Positions 37,693 through 46,514 of a DNA stretch of 64,000 bases are shown here, one piece after another. Within the stretch, counting starts at the first letter, position 1. Every line of letters starts with the position of its first letter. Origin of the DNA: Amycolatopsis acidiphila (GTDB lineage Bacteria; Actinomycetota; Actinomycetes; Mycobacteriales; Pseudonocardiaceae); the NCBI RefSeq assembly GCF_021391495.1, contig NZ_CP090063.1, positions 7,378,001 through 7,442,000 of the forward strand, written 5' to 3'. Under the pieces are notes generated by a model. The model ran no database searches and was not told the origin of the DNA. It saw only the letters and a list, made by a program, of their open reading frames with translations. A program made the translations under genes and the position numbers.

Positions 37693-37970
37693 TCCCACTC
37701 CCTCGACTGCTGCGCCGGCGGTGAGTCTCCATCATCGCGATGGATTCAGCACCGTGAGTCCACTGTAGTAGCCAACGGCTCACACCGGACTACCACTGGG
37801 GCTGATTAGGTCACAGAAGTCAGTTCGCCGGCCAGGTCAGGCCGTGCGTTTTCGCTGGTAACTGACACCTTGCACAACGCGCGCCCGCCCCGTGGGATTC
37901 CGCCGGGGCCCCTTGTCCGCTCACCGCGAACACCATCGGATGTCCCACTGGCGGGCTCCGGAAAAGTCGG
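37693..37970. other. Intergenic region between clpC and the FhuF-like gene
   Basis: About 280 bases with no gene. It contains the clpC promoter region on the minus strand, with an AT-richer part near 37760-37800, but no hexamer pair or repeat can be assigned with confidence. The iron box at 37971-37989 follows it. Confidence 0.5.
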
Positions 37971-37989
37971 TAAGGTAAGGCAGACCTAA
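37971..37989 (+). promoter_or_regulatory. Iron box (IdeR/DmdR1-type operator)
   Basis: TAAGGTAAGGCAGACCTAA matches the 19-bp consensus TTAGGTTAGGCTAACCTAA of IdeR/DmdR1 at 15 positions. It lies 36 bases before the chosen start of the FhuF-like gene, so that gene should be repressed when iron is plentiful. Confidence 0.8.
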
Positions 37990-38025
37990 CACCCGATCGG
38001 AGCAGCGGAGGCCGTCATCGACACC

Positions 38026-38817
38026 GTGCGACGACCCTCTGCGGTCGCCGGTCTCGCCGCCTCGGTCGCGCGGGTCGCGCCGCTGCAGCGACGCACGGAA
38101 TTCCGCGCTGACCTGCCCGCCCGCGAAGGCTGGCAACGCTGCTCAGCCCTGCTGGGCGATCCCGCGCGCTTCGACGGGTGGCGGCGGCTGCTCGCCGGCT
38201 GGCTGCGCGACCGCTTCGGAGAAGCACCCGCTCGGACCACCGCCGGTTACGTCATGTCGTGGTACCTGCACGTGCCGGCCTACACAGCGGCACTGCTGCT
38301 GCACCACGAACGGCGGGTGCCGCTGCTCCGGCCGGGCGAGCTGGCCTTCCGGCTCGGCGGCGACCGCCCGCACCCGGAGGGAATCGCCGTCCTCGGGGCC
38401 GAGTTCTACTGCCTGCCCGCCGATCCGGCCGCGGGCTGCCCGGAGGCCACGGTCGTCGCGGACGAGCGGGCGCTGGCGGCCGTGCTGCGCGCCCGCTACA
38501 CCGCGCACGCAGCGAAGTTCGTGCATGCGTACGCCCCGGTCGCCGGACTCGGCCGCCGGATGCTGTGGGCGGCGGCGACCGACGCGCTGGACAACTCCCT
38601 CTGGTGGGCCGGCCGCCAGTCCGGTGACGAGGGCGCGGGCGTCGCGGACGCGGCACTGGTCCTCGACGCCCGGCACGCGCCGCTCACGTCCGCATCGGCC
38701 CTGCGACTGAACGGGGACCGCACGTGGGTACGCCGGCGGGAGAGCTGCTGCTTCTCCTATCTACTGCCGGGCGAGGCCGAATGCGTCGAATGCCCGCGGG
38801 TCCGGCATCGGGCGTGA
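38026..38817 (+). CDS. FhuF-like 2Fe-2S ferric siderophore reductase
   Basis: 263-residue cytosolic protein ending in RRESCCFSYLLPGEAECVECPRVRH, the C-terminal C-C...C-x2-C cluster motif of FhuF-type ferric-siderophore reductases (2Fe-2S cluster). MSWYLHVPAYTAALLLHHERRVPL in the middle fits the family. It should release iron from imported siderophores. The iron box upstream supports that role. GTG at 38026 is used; GGAG is 16 bases upstream, rather distant, so a non-canonical earlier start cannot be excluded. No siderophore genes are beside it. Confidence 0.75.
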   Translation: MRRPSAVAGLAASVARVAPLQRRTEFRADLPAREGWQRCSALLGDPARFDGWRRLLAGWLRDRFGEAPARTTAGYVMSWYLHVPAYTAALLLHHERRVPLLRPGELAFRLGGDRPHPEGIAVLGAEFYCLPADPAAGCPEATVVADERALAAVLRARYTAHAAKFVHAYAPVAGLGRRMLWAAATDALDNSLWWAGRQSGDEGAGVADAALVLDARHAPLTSASALRLNGDRTWVRRRESCCFSYLLPGEAECVECPRVRHRA

Positions 38818-39169
38818 CCTTCGCCACTTTCAATCGGCGAGCGCCGCCGGCATGCCGTTTTTGATATCGCGGTACCGCTCACCGAAATACCCGGTTCAAT
38901 TTCGCGGAAGGCGGTACAAACTCCACCGCCGGGGAAATGGGGCGGCGACGGATCATCACCAGGTGCCCGAATGCGCCACCGGTGCCCGTCCGCACTACGC
39001 CTCGGTCGCATTGGGAAAACAATGCGGTGATCACGACCACAACTTGCAACTTGCAGTGTTGTTTCGGGCGGAAGCAGTAATAGGACCCAAATGGACTACC
39101 CGGGTGCATCGGGTCGCTCGCGTGTCACAGCACCGGCTAGAACACAGTACAAGATTTTCGGTACACGAA
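38818..39169. other. Non-coding region between convergent genes
   Basis: About 350 bases, clearly less GC-rich than the neighbours. No open reading frame with normal actinobacterial codon bias occurs in either strand. A short direct repeat AACTTGC is present at about 39043-39054. Nothing else is recognised; the 3' ends of both neighbours face this region. Confidence 0.45.
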
Positions 39170-39202
39170 CAGGGCCGCCGGGAAGGAATCCCGGCGGCCC
39201 TG
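39170..39202 (-). terminator. Terminator of lsr2
   Basis: Thirteen-base-pair stem with arms CAGGGCCGCCGGG and CCCGGCGGCCCTG around a 7-base loop, 25 bases past the lsr2 stop on the minus strand. Confidence 0.8.
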
Positions 39203-39227
39203 TGCGCGCTTCGCTGACCCAGACGCG

Positions 39228-39575
39228 TCAGTTCTTCTTGTGGTAGGCCTCGACCACCTCGGACGGGATACGGCCGCGGTCGGAAACCTGGAAGCCGTTC
39301 TTGCGGGCCCAGGCGCGAATGGCCTGGTTCTGCTCGCGGTCCACCGAAGCGGAGCTGGCGGCGGGCTTTGCCGAGGGGCGGCCACCCGCGCGCTTGCGGC
39401 CACCGGCACGGCGGGCGTGCTCGACGTACTGCGCGAGCGCGTCACGCAGTTCTTCGGCATTTTCGCTGGAGAGGTCGATCTGGTAGTTGATCCCATCCAA
39501 ACCGAACTCGACGGTCTCGTCCGCCTCCGAACCGTCGAGGTCGTCCACGAGGGAGACCAGCACCTTCTGTGCCAT
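39228..39575 (-). CDS. lsr2: Lsr2 nucleoid-associated protein
   Basis: 115-residue xenogeneic silencer that binds AT-rich DNA and bridges it. Starts [19 protein letters not shown]; the dimerisation domain covers residues 1-60 and the C-terminal DNA-binding domain carries [19 protein letters not shown], including the RGR AT-hook-like core. AGGAGG lies just before the ATG at 39575; a longer in-frame reading has no support. Between clpC and lysS as in mycobacteria (Rv3597c). An AT-rich stretch upstream with TATTAA on the minus strand (39653-39658) could be a -10 element. Confidence 0.96.
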   Translation of the reverse strand: MAQKVLVSLVDDLDGSEADETVEFGLDGINYQIDLSSENAEELRDALAQYVEHARRAGGRKRAGGRPSAKPAASSASVDREQNQAIRAWARKNGFQVSDRGRIPSEVVEAYHKKN

Positions 39576-39672
39576 CAGTTTCCTCCTGTTTTGAACTAGC
39601 CGCAAATGTCTGGGTAGGGCGAGCGCCCCGGTCAGAAGCCATTGACTACGACATTAATACCCGGAATCGGCA

Positions 39673-39699
39673 CGCAACGCAAACTCCGTTTGCATTGCG
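39673..39699 (-). terminator. Hairpin between lysS and lsr2
   Basis: CGCAACGCAAAC and GTTTGCATTGCG pair over 12 bases with one mismatch around a TCC loop, 24 bases past the lysS stop. It could terminate lysS or be a regulator site for lsr2. Confidence 0.5.
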
Positions 39700-39722
39700 C
39701 GTGTGTGCTAGCCCTCGTCCAG

Positions 39723-41234
39723 TTATTCGGGACGCACCAGCGGGAACAGGATCGTCTCGCGGATACCGAGGCCGGTGAGGGCCATCAGCAACCGGTCGAT
39801 CCCCATTCCAACGCCACCGGATGGTGGCATTCCGTACTCCAGGGCCCGGAGGAAATCTTCGTCGAGCCGCATCGCTTCGCTATCCCCGGCGGCCGCCAAA
39901 CGGGACTGCGCGGCCAGCCTTTCCCGCTCGACCACGGGATCGACCAGCTCCGAGTAACCGGTGGCCAGCTCGAAACCACGCACGTAGAGGTCCCACTTCT
40001 CGGCCACCCCGGGTTGGCTGCGGTGCTGCCGCGTCAACGGGGAGGTCTCGATCGGGAAATCACGAACGAATGTGGGGGCGTGCAGCTGGTCGCCCACCAG
40101 ATGTTCCCACAGTTCTTCGACGAGCTTGCCATGACCCAGTTTCGGGTCGACCTCGAGGCCGCGCGCCTGCGCGAACGAGCGCAGCTTCTCGGCGGGCGTG
40201 TCCGGGGTGACCTCTTCACCGAGCGCCTCGGACAACGATCCGTACATCGTCAGCGTCGTCCATTCACCCGACAGGTCATAGGGCGTTCCGTCGGCGAGTG
40301 TCACTTCCAGGCTGCCGAATACCGACTGTGCGGCTTCCTGGATCAGCCGTCGGGTCATGACCGCGTTCGTGTCGTAGGTCGCATACGCCTCGTAGAACTC
40401 CAACATGGCGAATTCAGGCGAATGCGAAGAGTCGCTGCCCTCGTTGCGGAAGTTGCGGTTGATCTCGAAGACCTTCTCGATACCGCCGACCACGCAGCGC
40501 TTGAGGTACAGCTCCGGCGCGATGCGCAGAAACAGGTCGATGTCGAACGCGTTGGAGTGGGTGACGAATGGCCGGGCCGCCGCGCCGCCGTGCAGCGTCT
40601 GCAGCATCGGCGTTTCCACCTCGACGAACCCGCGGTTCTCGAAGGAATTGCGCAGGGAACGCACGACCGCGGCCCTGGTGCGGACGACGTCGCGTGCCTT
40701 CGAGCGCAGGATCAGGTCGACATAGCGCTGCCGGATGCGCGTTTCCTCGGCGAGTTCCTTGTGCGCGACCGGCAGCGGCCGCAGCGCTTTCGAGGTGATC
40801 TGCCACCGGTCGGCCATGACCGAGAGCTCGCCGCGCTTGGACGTGATGACCTCGCCGTGCACGAAAACGTGGTCGCCGAGGTCTACATCCGCTTTCCAGG
40901 CCGCGAGGCTCTCCGCGCCGACGCCGGCGAGACTGATCATCGCCTGCAACTCGGTGCCGTCGCCTTCGCGCAGAGTGGCGAAACACAGTTTTCCCGTGTT
41001 GCGCACGAACAGCACGCGCCCGGTCACGCCGACGATCTCGCCCGTCGCGGTGTCCGGCGGCAGCTCCGAATACTTGGCCCGGATCTCGCCGAGCGAGTGC
41101 GTGCGCGGCACCTCGACGGGATACGGGTCGCCGCCTTCCGCGATTATCCGGTCGCGCTTGGCCCGGCGAACCCGCAGCTGTTCCGGCAGGTCTTCATCGG
41201 GCAAGGGGCGCTCGGAAGCGGCGGAATCGGTCAT
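39723..41234 (-). CDS. lysS: Lysyl-tRNA synthetase, class II
   Basis: 503-residue class II LysRS. An N-terminal OB-fold anticodon-binding domain ([23 protein letters not shown]) precedes the catalytic core with motif 2 [14 protein letters not shown] and motif 3 GMGIDRLLM. The C-terminal end is normal. Homologue of Rv3598c. It is last of the minus-strand genes before the divergent methyltransferase. Confidence 0.97.
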   Translation of the reverse strand: MTDSAASERPLPDEDLPEQLRVRRAKRDRIIAEGGDPYPVEVPRTHSLGEIRAKYSELPPDTATGEIVGVTGRVLFVRNTGKLCFATLREGDGTELQAMISLAGVGAESLAAWKADVDLGDHVFVHGEVITSKRGELSVMADRWQITSKALRPLPVAHKELAEETRIRQRYVDLILRSKARDVVRTRAAVVRSLRNSFENRGFVEVETPMLQTLHGGAAARPFVTHSNAFDIDLFLRIAPELYLKRCVVGGIEKVFEINRNFRNEGSDSSHSPEFAMLEFYEAYATYDTNAVMTRRLIQEAAQSVFGSLEVTLADGTPYDLSGEWTTLTMYGSLSEALGEEVTPDTPAEKLRSFAQARGLEVDPKLGHGKLVEELWEHLVGDQLHAPTFVRDFPIETSPLTRQHRSQPGVAEKWDLYVRGFELATGYSELVDPVVERERLAAQSRLAAAGDSEAMRLDEDFLRALEYGMPPSGGVGMGIDRLLMALTGLGIRETILFPLVRPE

Positions 41235-41306
41235 GTGCCCAGGGTACGAACCCGGCCGCTCGCTAGGCCAACCGGATTACCTTTTCCCGCGAATACCATC
41301 GGCCTC

Positions 41307-42068
41307 GTGACCGATCCCACTTCCGCGGACCAGGAACTGCGCGCCCGGCGCGCCCGGTCGTTCGGCGCGCACGCGAGCGCGTACGCCGAGCACCGGCCCG
41401 ACTATCCGCTGCCCGCCCTTCGCTGGGGGCTGCCCGCACAGGCAGGCCACGTGCTGGATCTGGCGGCGGGCACCGGAAAACTGACCGAGGGCCTGCTCGC
41501 GCTGGGCCTGCGGGTGACCGCGGTCGAACCGGACCCGGAGATGCGGGCGGAGCTGGTGCGCCGCTACCCCGAGCTGCCCGCGCTCGACGGCACCGCCGAA
41601 CGGATCCCGCTCGCGGACGGTGAGGTCGACGCCGTGCTGGTGGGACAGGCGTTCCACTGGTTCGACGCGGACCGCGCGCTCGCCGAGATCGCCCGCGTCA
41701 CGCGCCCTGGCGGCACGGTGGTCGCGCTGTGGAACCACGACGACAACTCCGTGCCCTGGGTGGCCGAGTTCGACGAGCTGGGCCGGACCGGGGTGAGCCG
41801 CCGCTGGGTCTCGCAGGCTCGGGAGCTGCCGGCACACCCGGGCTTCGAGCCGTTCGAGCGCGAGCGGTTCCGGCACGCGCAACGGCGGACGGCGCAGACG
41901 CTGGTGGACACGATCGCCACGCACTCGCACATGCTGACCGCGTCCGCGGAGGAGCGGGCGGCCACGCTGGGCCGCCTGTACCGGTTCCTCGAACGCACCC
42001 CGGAGACCGCGCAGGGCGAGTTCGACCTGCCGATCATCACGACCGTCATCCGGGCCGTGCGCAGGTAG
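41307..42068 (+). CDS. Class I SAM-dependent methyltransferase
   Basis: 253 residues of the Methyltransf_11/25 type. The SAM-binding motif is VLDLAAGTGKLTEGLL near residue 51; AVEPDPEM, DAVLVGQAFHWFD and GGTVVALWNHDD follow. Substrate unknown (small molecule or lipid). GTG start at 41307; no clear operon partner, as it converges with coaX. Confidence 0.85.
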   Translation: MTDPTSADQELRARRARSFGAHASAYAEHRPDYPLPALRWGLPAQAGHVLDLAAGTGKLTEGLLALGLRVTAVEPDPEMRAELVRRYPELPALDGTAERIPLADGEVDAVLVGQAFHWFDADRALAEIARVTRPGGTVVALWNHDDNSVPWVAEFDELGRTGVSRRWVSQARELPAHPGFEPFERERFRHAQRRTAQTLVDTIATHSHMLTASAEERAATLGRLYRFLERTPETAQGEFDLPIITTVIRAVRR

Positions 42069-42071
42069 CGA

Positions 42072-42842
42072 TCAGCGGGCCTGCTGGCGTTCGAAGACCA
42101 GCCGCAGGCCGAGCAGGGTCAGCCCGGGGACGTGGTCGGTGATGGTCTCCGACTCGGAGATCACCAGCGGCGCGAGGCCACCCGTGGCGAGCACGGCGAC
42201 CGGCCCGTCCCCGGACAGCTCCTTGACGATCCGCCGCACCAGGCCGTCGACCTGGCCCGCGAAGCCGTAGAGGATGCCGGACTGCAGGCACTCCACGGTG
42301 TTCTTGCCGATCACCGACCGCGGCGGCACGAGTTCGACCTTGCGCAGCGCCGCCGCCCGCGCGGCCAGCGCGTCGACCGAAATCTCGATGCCGGGTGCGA
42401 ACGCGCCGCCGAGGAACTCGCCGCGCGCGGAGATCGCGTCGACGTTGGTCGAGGTGCCGAAGTCCACGACGACACAGGCGGTCTGGTGCAGATGGTGCGC
42501 GGCGAGGGTGTTGACCAGCCGGTCGGCGCCGACCTCACGCGGGTTGTCGACCAGCAGCGGCACGCCGGTGCGGACGCCGGGCTCCACCACGACTTTGGGC
42601 ACCCGCGGGTAGTAGCGACCGAGCATGACCCGCAGCTCGCGCAGCACGGCGGGCACGGTGGACAGGGCACTGATCCCGGTGACCTGGTCGGCGTGCGAGC
42701 CCAGCAGCCCGCGCATGGTCAGGGACAGTTCGTCGGCGGTCATCTGCGCGTCGGTCCGCATCCGCCAGTCGCCGATCAGCTCGGCGCCGGAGTAGAGCCC
42801 GAGCACGATGTTCGTGTTGCCGACGTCGATCGCTAGCAACAT
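42072..42842 (-). CDS. coaX: Type III pantothenate kinase
   Basis: 256-residue CoaX, phosphorylating pantothenate to start CoA synthesis. The N-terminal phosphate loop is [16 protein letters not shown] (Asp6), with [25 protein letters not shown] and [11 protein letters not shown] following. Homologue of Rv3600c. It follows panD on the same strand, with a repeat copy filling the 56-base gap. Confidence 0.95.
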   Translation of the reverse strand: MLLAIDVGNTNIVLGLYSGAELIGDWRMRTDAQMTADELSLTMRGLLGSHADQVTGISALSTVPAVLRELRVMLGRYYPRVPKVVVEPGVRTGVPLLVDNPREVGADRLVNTLAAHHLHQTACVVVDFGTSTNVDAISARGEFLGGAFAPGIEISVDALAARAAALRKVELVPPRSVIGKNTVECLQSGILYGFAGQVDGLVRRIVKELSGDGPVAVLATGGLAPLVISESETITDHVPGLTLLGLRLVFERQQAR

Positions 42843-42848
42843 CGCTGC

Positions 42849-42893
42849 TCGCGCGACGCGCGTCCGCCGAGGGCGGTCGTGGGGAAGCGGACG
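42849..42893 (-). repeat. Intercistronic 45-bp repeat, copy C
   Basis: On the minus strand it begins five bases after the panD stop and ends six bases before coaX. It shares about 40 of 45 positions with copy B at 24361-24405 and 34 of 45 with copy A. The core ACCGCCCTCGGCGGAC is exact in copies A and C. Confidence 0.65.
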
Positions 42894-42898
42894 GCCAC

Positions 42899-43396
42899 CT
42901 AGCTCTCCGCGTGCAGCAGGGCGTCGAGCCGGGCGGCGTCGACGGTCTCCGCGACCGGGAAGCTGGCCTCCCGCTCCGGCGGGGCGACGGTCACGGTGCC
43001 GCTGAGCAGGCCAGAGCCCTCCGGCGCGTATCCGGCGTCGGTACCGGCGTGCTTGATCCGGTTGTCCCCGTCGACGAACACGATCCGCGGCTGGAACGAC
43101 ACCGCCTCGGCGGCGTCCAGCTGTGCGTAGGAGATCAGGATGACCAGGTCGCCGGGGTGCACCAGGTGCGCGGCGGCGCCGTTGATGCCGATGACGCCGC
43201 TGTCGGCCGCGCCCGCGATCACGTAGGTCTCCAGCCGCGCGCCGTTCGTTATGTCCACAATGGACACCTGCTCGCCCGGCAGCAGATCCGCGGCTCTCAT
43301 CAGCGTCTCGTCGATCGTTACCGAGCCCACGTAGTGCAGGTCGGCCTGCGTGACGGTCGCACGGTGGATCTTCGACTTGAGCATCGTGCGGTACAT
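42899..43396 (-). CDS. panD: Aspartate 1-decarboxylase
   Basis: 165-residue pyruvoyl enzyme that makes beta-alanine. Self-cleavage occurs at Gly24-Ser25 in YVGSV, where Ser25 becomes the pyruvoyl group. The N-terminus [20 protein letters not shown] is typical. The C-terminal 30 residues extend beyond the usual 125-140, of unknown role. The ATG at 43396 with AAGGAG upstream is chosen. Lies between panC and coaX as in Rv3601c. Confidence 0.96.
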   Translation of the reverse strand: MYRTMLKSKIHRATVTQADLHYVGSVTIDETLMRAADLLPGEQVSIVDITNGARLETYVIAGAADSGVIGINGAAAHLVHPGDLVILISYAQLDAAEAVSFQPRIVFVDGDNRIKHAGTDAGYAPEGSGLLSGTVTVAPPEREASFPVAETVDAARLDALLHAES

Positions 43397-43409
43397 GTGC
43401 AACTCCTTC

Positions 43410-44291
43410 TCAATCCCGAGCCGAGCCGAGCAGGACGGACACGTTGTCGATCAGCCGGGTGCGGCCGACCCTGGCGGCGATCAACAGGCGTGCCTCTCCA
43501 TCGACGGGTGCGGGACCCAGATCGGTTCCGCGCAGTTCGAGATAGTCCACGGCGACCTCCGGCCGCGCGGCCAGCGTCTGCCGCGCCGCGGCCAGCACCG
43601 CGTCGGCGCCCTCCTGGCCGACGTGCGCCCCCGCCGCCAGTGCCGCGGACAGCACGACGGCGTCGGCTCGTTGTTCCTCGGTGAGATAGACGTTGCGGGA
43701 GGACAGGGCCAGCCCGTCGCTCTCGCGCACCGTCGGCACCCCGATGACCCGCGTCGGGATGTTCAGGTCCCGCGTCATCCGCTTGATCAGCACCAGCTGC
43801 TGGTAGTCCTTCTCCCCGAAGAACGCGTAGTCCGGCGTCAGGATGTTGAACAGCTTCGCCACCACGGTGAGCACGCCCGCGAAATGCCCCGGCCGGGCCG
43901 CGCCCTCCAGCTCGTCGCCGAGCGGGCCCGGATGCACCGTCACCGCGTGCCCCTCGGCGTAGAGGTCCTCGGCCTTGGGCACGAACGCGAGCTCGGCGCC
44001 GGCCTCGGTGAGCGCCTCGAGGTCGCGGTCGAGCGGGCGCGGGTAGGCCTCGAAGTCCTCGCCCTCGCCGAACTGCAACGGGTTCACGAAGATCGACGCG
44101 CCGACCACCGTGTTGGGCAGGCGCTTCGCGCGCCGCAGCAGCTCGCGGTGCCCGGCGTGCAGCGCGCCCATGGTAGGCACCAGCGCGACCTTCCGGCCGG
44201 CCGTGTGCAGTGCCGAGGTGACCCGGCTGACGTCATCGGGCGTCTGGAACGTGTTGAGCTGCCCGCGGGTGAACTTCGGGGTGGTGGTCAC
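43410..44291 (-). CDS. panC: Pantothenate synthetase
   Basis: 293-residue enzyme joining pantoate and beta-alanine. It carries [13 protein letters not shown] (HIGH-like motif), [21 protein letters not shown] and a KMSKS-like ALSSRNVYL segment. Its start overlaps the DUF2520 gene stop by four bases, and panD follows with a 13-base gap. Homologue of Rv3602c. Confidence 0.97.
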   Translation of the reverse strand: MTTTPKFTRGQLNTFQTPDDVSRVTSALHTAGRKVALVPTMGALHAGHRELLRRAKRLPNTVVGASIFVNPLQFGEGEDFEAYPRPLDRDLEALTEAGAELAFVPKAEDLYAEGHAVTVHPGPLGDELEGAARPGHFAGVLTVVAKLFNILTPDYAFFGEKDYQQLVLIKRMTRDLNIPTRVIGVPTVRESDGLALSSRNVYLTEEQRADAVVLSAALAAGAHVGQEGADAVLAAARQTLAARPEVAVDYLELRGTDLGPAPVDGEARLLIAARVGRTRLIDNVSVLLGSARD

Positions 44292-45181
44292 GGTTCGTCC
44301 GGTCCTTCGAGGAGTTCGGTGATTTCGGCGGCGGCGTCCGGGCCGAGCAGGCCCGCCGCCGAGGCTCGCGCGGCGGTCCGCTTCGCGAGCGCGGTGTAAC
44401 AGGGCCGGACGTCGGGCGCCTCGGCGCCCAGTACGGCCAGGTGCTTGCGGACGGTGCCCGCGTCACCGCGCGCGACCGGCCCGGTCAGCGCGCGATCGCC
44501 GTGGCGCAACGCGTTGTCGAGTGCGGCCGAGAGCAGTGGGCCGAGCATCCGCTCGCCGTTCGGGATGCCGGCGCCGTCCAGCAGTTCCAAGCAGTCTGCC
44601 ACCAGGGTGACGAGATGGTTCGCGCCGTGTGCCAGTGCCGCGTGGTAGAGCGGGCGGGCGGCCTCCGGCACCCGGACGGCCTCACCGCCCATCTCGACGG
44701 TCAGCGCCTCGCCGACGTTCCAGGCCGCCTCGTCACCGGGCGGCGCGGTCACCCCGACACTGCACGCGGCCATGCGCTGCAGGTCCTCCGGGCGTCCGGT
44801 GAAGGTCATCACCGGGTGCAGGGCCAGCGCGAGCGCGCCGGCGTCAGCGGCGGGCCGCAGCACGTCGACGCCGTGGGAGCCGGAGGTGTGGATGACGATC
44901 TGGCCGGGCCGCCAGTTCCCGGTGGCGGCGAGCCCGGCGACCAGGTCCGCGAGCGCGTCGTCGGGAACGGCGAGCAACACCAGGTCGGCGGCCGCGATGA
45001 CCTCGTCGGGCGGCAGCAGCGGCACACCCGGCAGCAGCCGTTCGGCGCGGGCGAGAGAGGCGGCGGAAATACCCGAAGCGGCGACGACCGTGTGGCCCGC
45101 CCTGGCGAGGGCGGCACCCAGCACGCTGCCCACCCGGCCGGCGGAGACCACTCCGACCGCGAGCCTGGCCGGCCGCGTCAT
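44288..45181 (-). CDS. Rossmann-like / DUF2520 domain oxidoreductase-like protein
   Basis: 297 residues: an N-terminal NAD(P)-binding Rossmann fold ([22 protein letters not shown], residues 10-31) and a C-terminal helical DUF2520 domain. Related to 6-phosphogluconate- and ketopantoate-type dehydrogenases. Homologue of Rv3603c, placed directly before panC in actinobacteria, so a role in pantoate supply is plausible but unproved. Overlap with panC suggests coupling. Confidence 0.8.
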   Translation of the reverse strand: MTRPARLAVGVVSAGRVGSVLGAALARAGHTVVAASGISAASLARAERLLPGVPLLPPDEVIAAADLVLLAVPDDALADLVAGLAATGNWRPGQIVIHTSGSHGVDVLRPAADAGALALALHPVMTFTGRPEDLQRMAACSVGVTAPPGDEAAWNVGEALTVEMGGEAVRVPEAARPLYHAALAHGANHLVTLVADCLELLDGAGIPNGERMLGPLLSAALDNALRHGDRALTGPVARGDAGTVRKHLAVLGAEAPDVRPCYTALAKRTAARASAAGLLGPDAAAEITELLEGPDEP

Positions 45182-45325
45182 GGCGTGCCCCGATGGACGC
45201 TCATGGCAAAAGCTCCTCGTTTCGTTCCAGTCCCGCTCTTCGCGCGGGTACCGGACGACGGCGCGAGAGTAGCCCGGACTACGGCCACTGACTCGTTCCT
45301 GGTGACCAGCTTCACCCGACCCGGG

Positions 45326-46456
45326 TCACGCCGTTTCGCCGTTTCCCCCCGCCAGTCTGACCGCCTCCGCGCGGGAACTACGCAGCGTGTCGAGCAGTTC
45401 CGCTTCCTTCCTGCAGGTATCGGCACTGCCGTTGTGACGCTTGAGGAACGCGAGCTCGGTCACGCTGTTCTGGTACACCGCCACCGCCTTCGCGGCGCGG
45501 CGACCTGACTGCCGCCGCGCCTGCCTGCGCCAGTCGCGGCGGCCGTTCAGCGTGGACAGCAGGTCGACCTCCGAAGCGGCGATCCAGCGCGCCTTGACCA
45601 TCTTCGGCAACGCGGCCTCGACGATGCGCTGCTCCCGGCGCCGCTGCAGGATCACCACCAGCACGACCGCGATGAACATCGGCACCATGATCAGGAAGTA
45701 CACGTTCAGGAAGGTCTGTGCGCCGCCGAGCGTCGCCGCGCCGTTCCACAGCGCGTGCAGGCACACCGCGCCGAGGTAACCGGCCAGCGGTGCGAGGATC
45801 CGCGTCGCCCGGGTCGTGGCCCGCGCGGCGAAGCCGATCCCGACGCCGGTGAGCGCGGTGAACAGCGGGTGGGTGAACGGCGAGAGCACCCCGCGCAGCA
45901 CGAAGGCGGCGATCACCCCGGCGCTGGTTCCGTTCCCGAACCCGTACTCGGCGAACGCCCGGCCGAAGTAGTAGATGTTCTCGGTGAACGCGAAGCCGGC
46001 GGCGGTGAACCCGGCGTAGACGACGCCGTCGATGATCCCGTCGAACTCCTCGCGGCGGCGCAGCAGGACCAGCAGCACGAACGAGCCCTTCGCCGCCTCC
46101 TCGACCAGCGGCGCGGAGACCAGCGCGCTGACCCGGCTGCCGTTCCCGTGGCCCAGCAACAGGTCGCCGACGCTCTCGGCGGTGTTGTTGATCAGCAGCG
46201 CGGTGATCGTCGCGATACAGGCGCCCCAGGCGAAGGCCGTCAGCAGCAGCTTCGCCGGTTCCGGCTCCCACCGGTCGACCCACAGCACGGCGGCGACCAC
46301 CACCGCGACCGGCACCAGCGCGGCGGCCAGGCCGATGACGACGGCCAGCGGACCGACCCGGACCGTGGCGAGCGCGAGCAGGGTCAGCCCGCATACCGCG
46401 ACCACGACGAGGCCGAGCACGGGCAGCAGCACGGTGAGCCTGCGAGGTGCCGTCAC
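45326..46456 (-). CDS. PrsW-family intramembrane metalloprotease
   Basis: 376-residue membrane protein with about nine hydrophobic segments. The family motifs are APLVEEAAKGSFVLLVL near residue 100 (two glutamates), GFTAAGFAFTENIYYF near 155 (FxxxEN), a histidine in SPFTHPLFTALTGVGIG near 195 and LHALWNGAA near 240. PrsW-type proteases release membrane-anchored anti-sigma factors in other bacteria. No obvious target gene is adjacent. The C-terminal 120 residues are cytoplasmic and charged. GTG start. The 144 bases between it and the DUF2520 gene hold nothing I recognise. Confidence 0.85.
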   Translation of the reverse strand: MTAPRRLTVLLPVLGLVVVAVCGLTLLALATVRVGPLAVVIGLAAALVPVAVVVAAVLWVDRWEPEPAKLLLTAFAWGACIATITALLINNTAESVGDLLLGHGNGSRVSALVSAPLVEEAAKGSFVLLVLLRRREEFDGIIDGVVYAGFTAAGFAFTENIYYFGRAFAEYGFGNGTSAGVIAAFVLRGVLSPFTHPLFTALTGVGIGFAARATTRATRILAPLAGYLGAVCLHALWNGAATLGGAQTFLNVYFLIMVPMFIAVVLVVILQRRREQRIVEAALPKMVKARWIAASEVDLLSTLNGRRDWRRQARRQSGRRAAKAVAVYQNSVTELAFLKRHNGSADTCRKEAELLDTLRSSRAEAVRLAGGNGETA

Positions 46457-46514
46457 AGCCCGGAACTCTACGGTGACTCCGCAGAGCGGCAGAAGGGACG
46501 TAGGGGCCCCTCGG

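Noticed and set aside
38852..39217. 121-residue open frame in the gap after the FhuF-like gene
   Set aside because: Composition and codon use are unlike neighbouring genes, and it runs into the lsr2 terminator; no ribosome binding site is seen.
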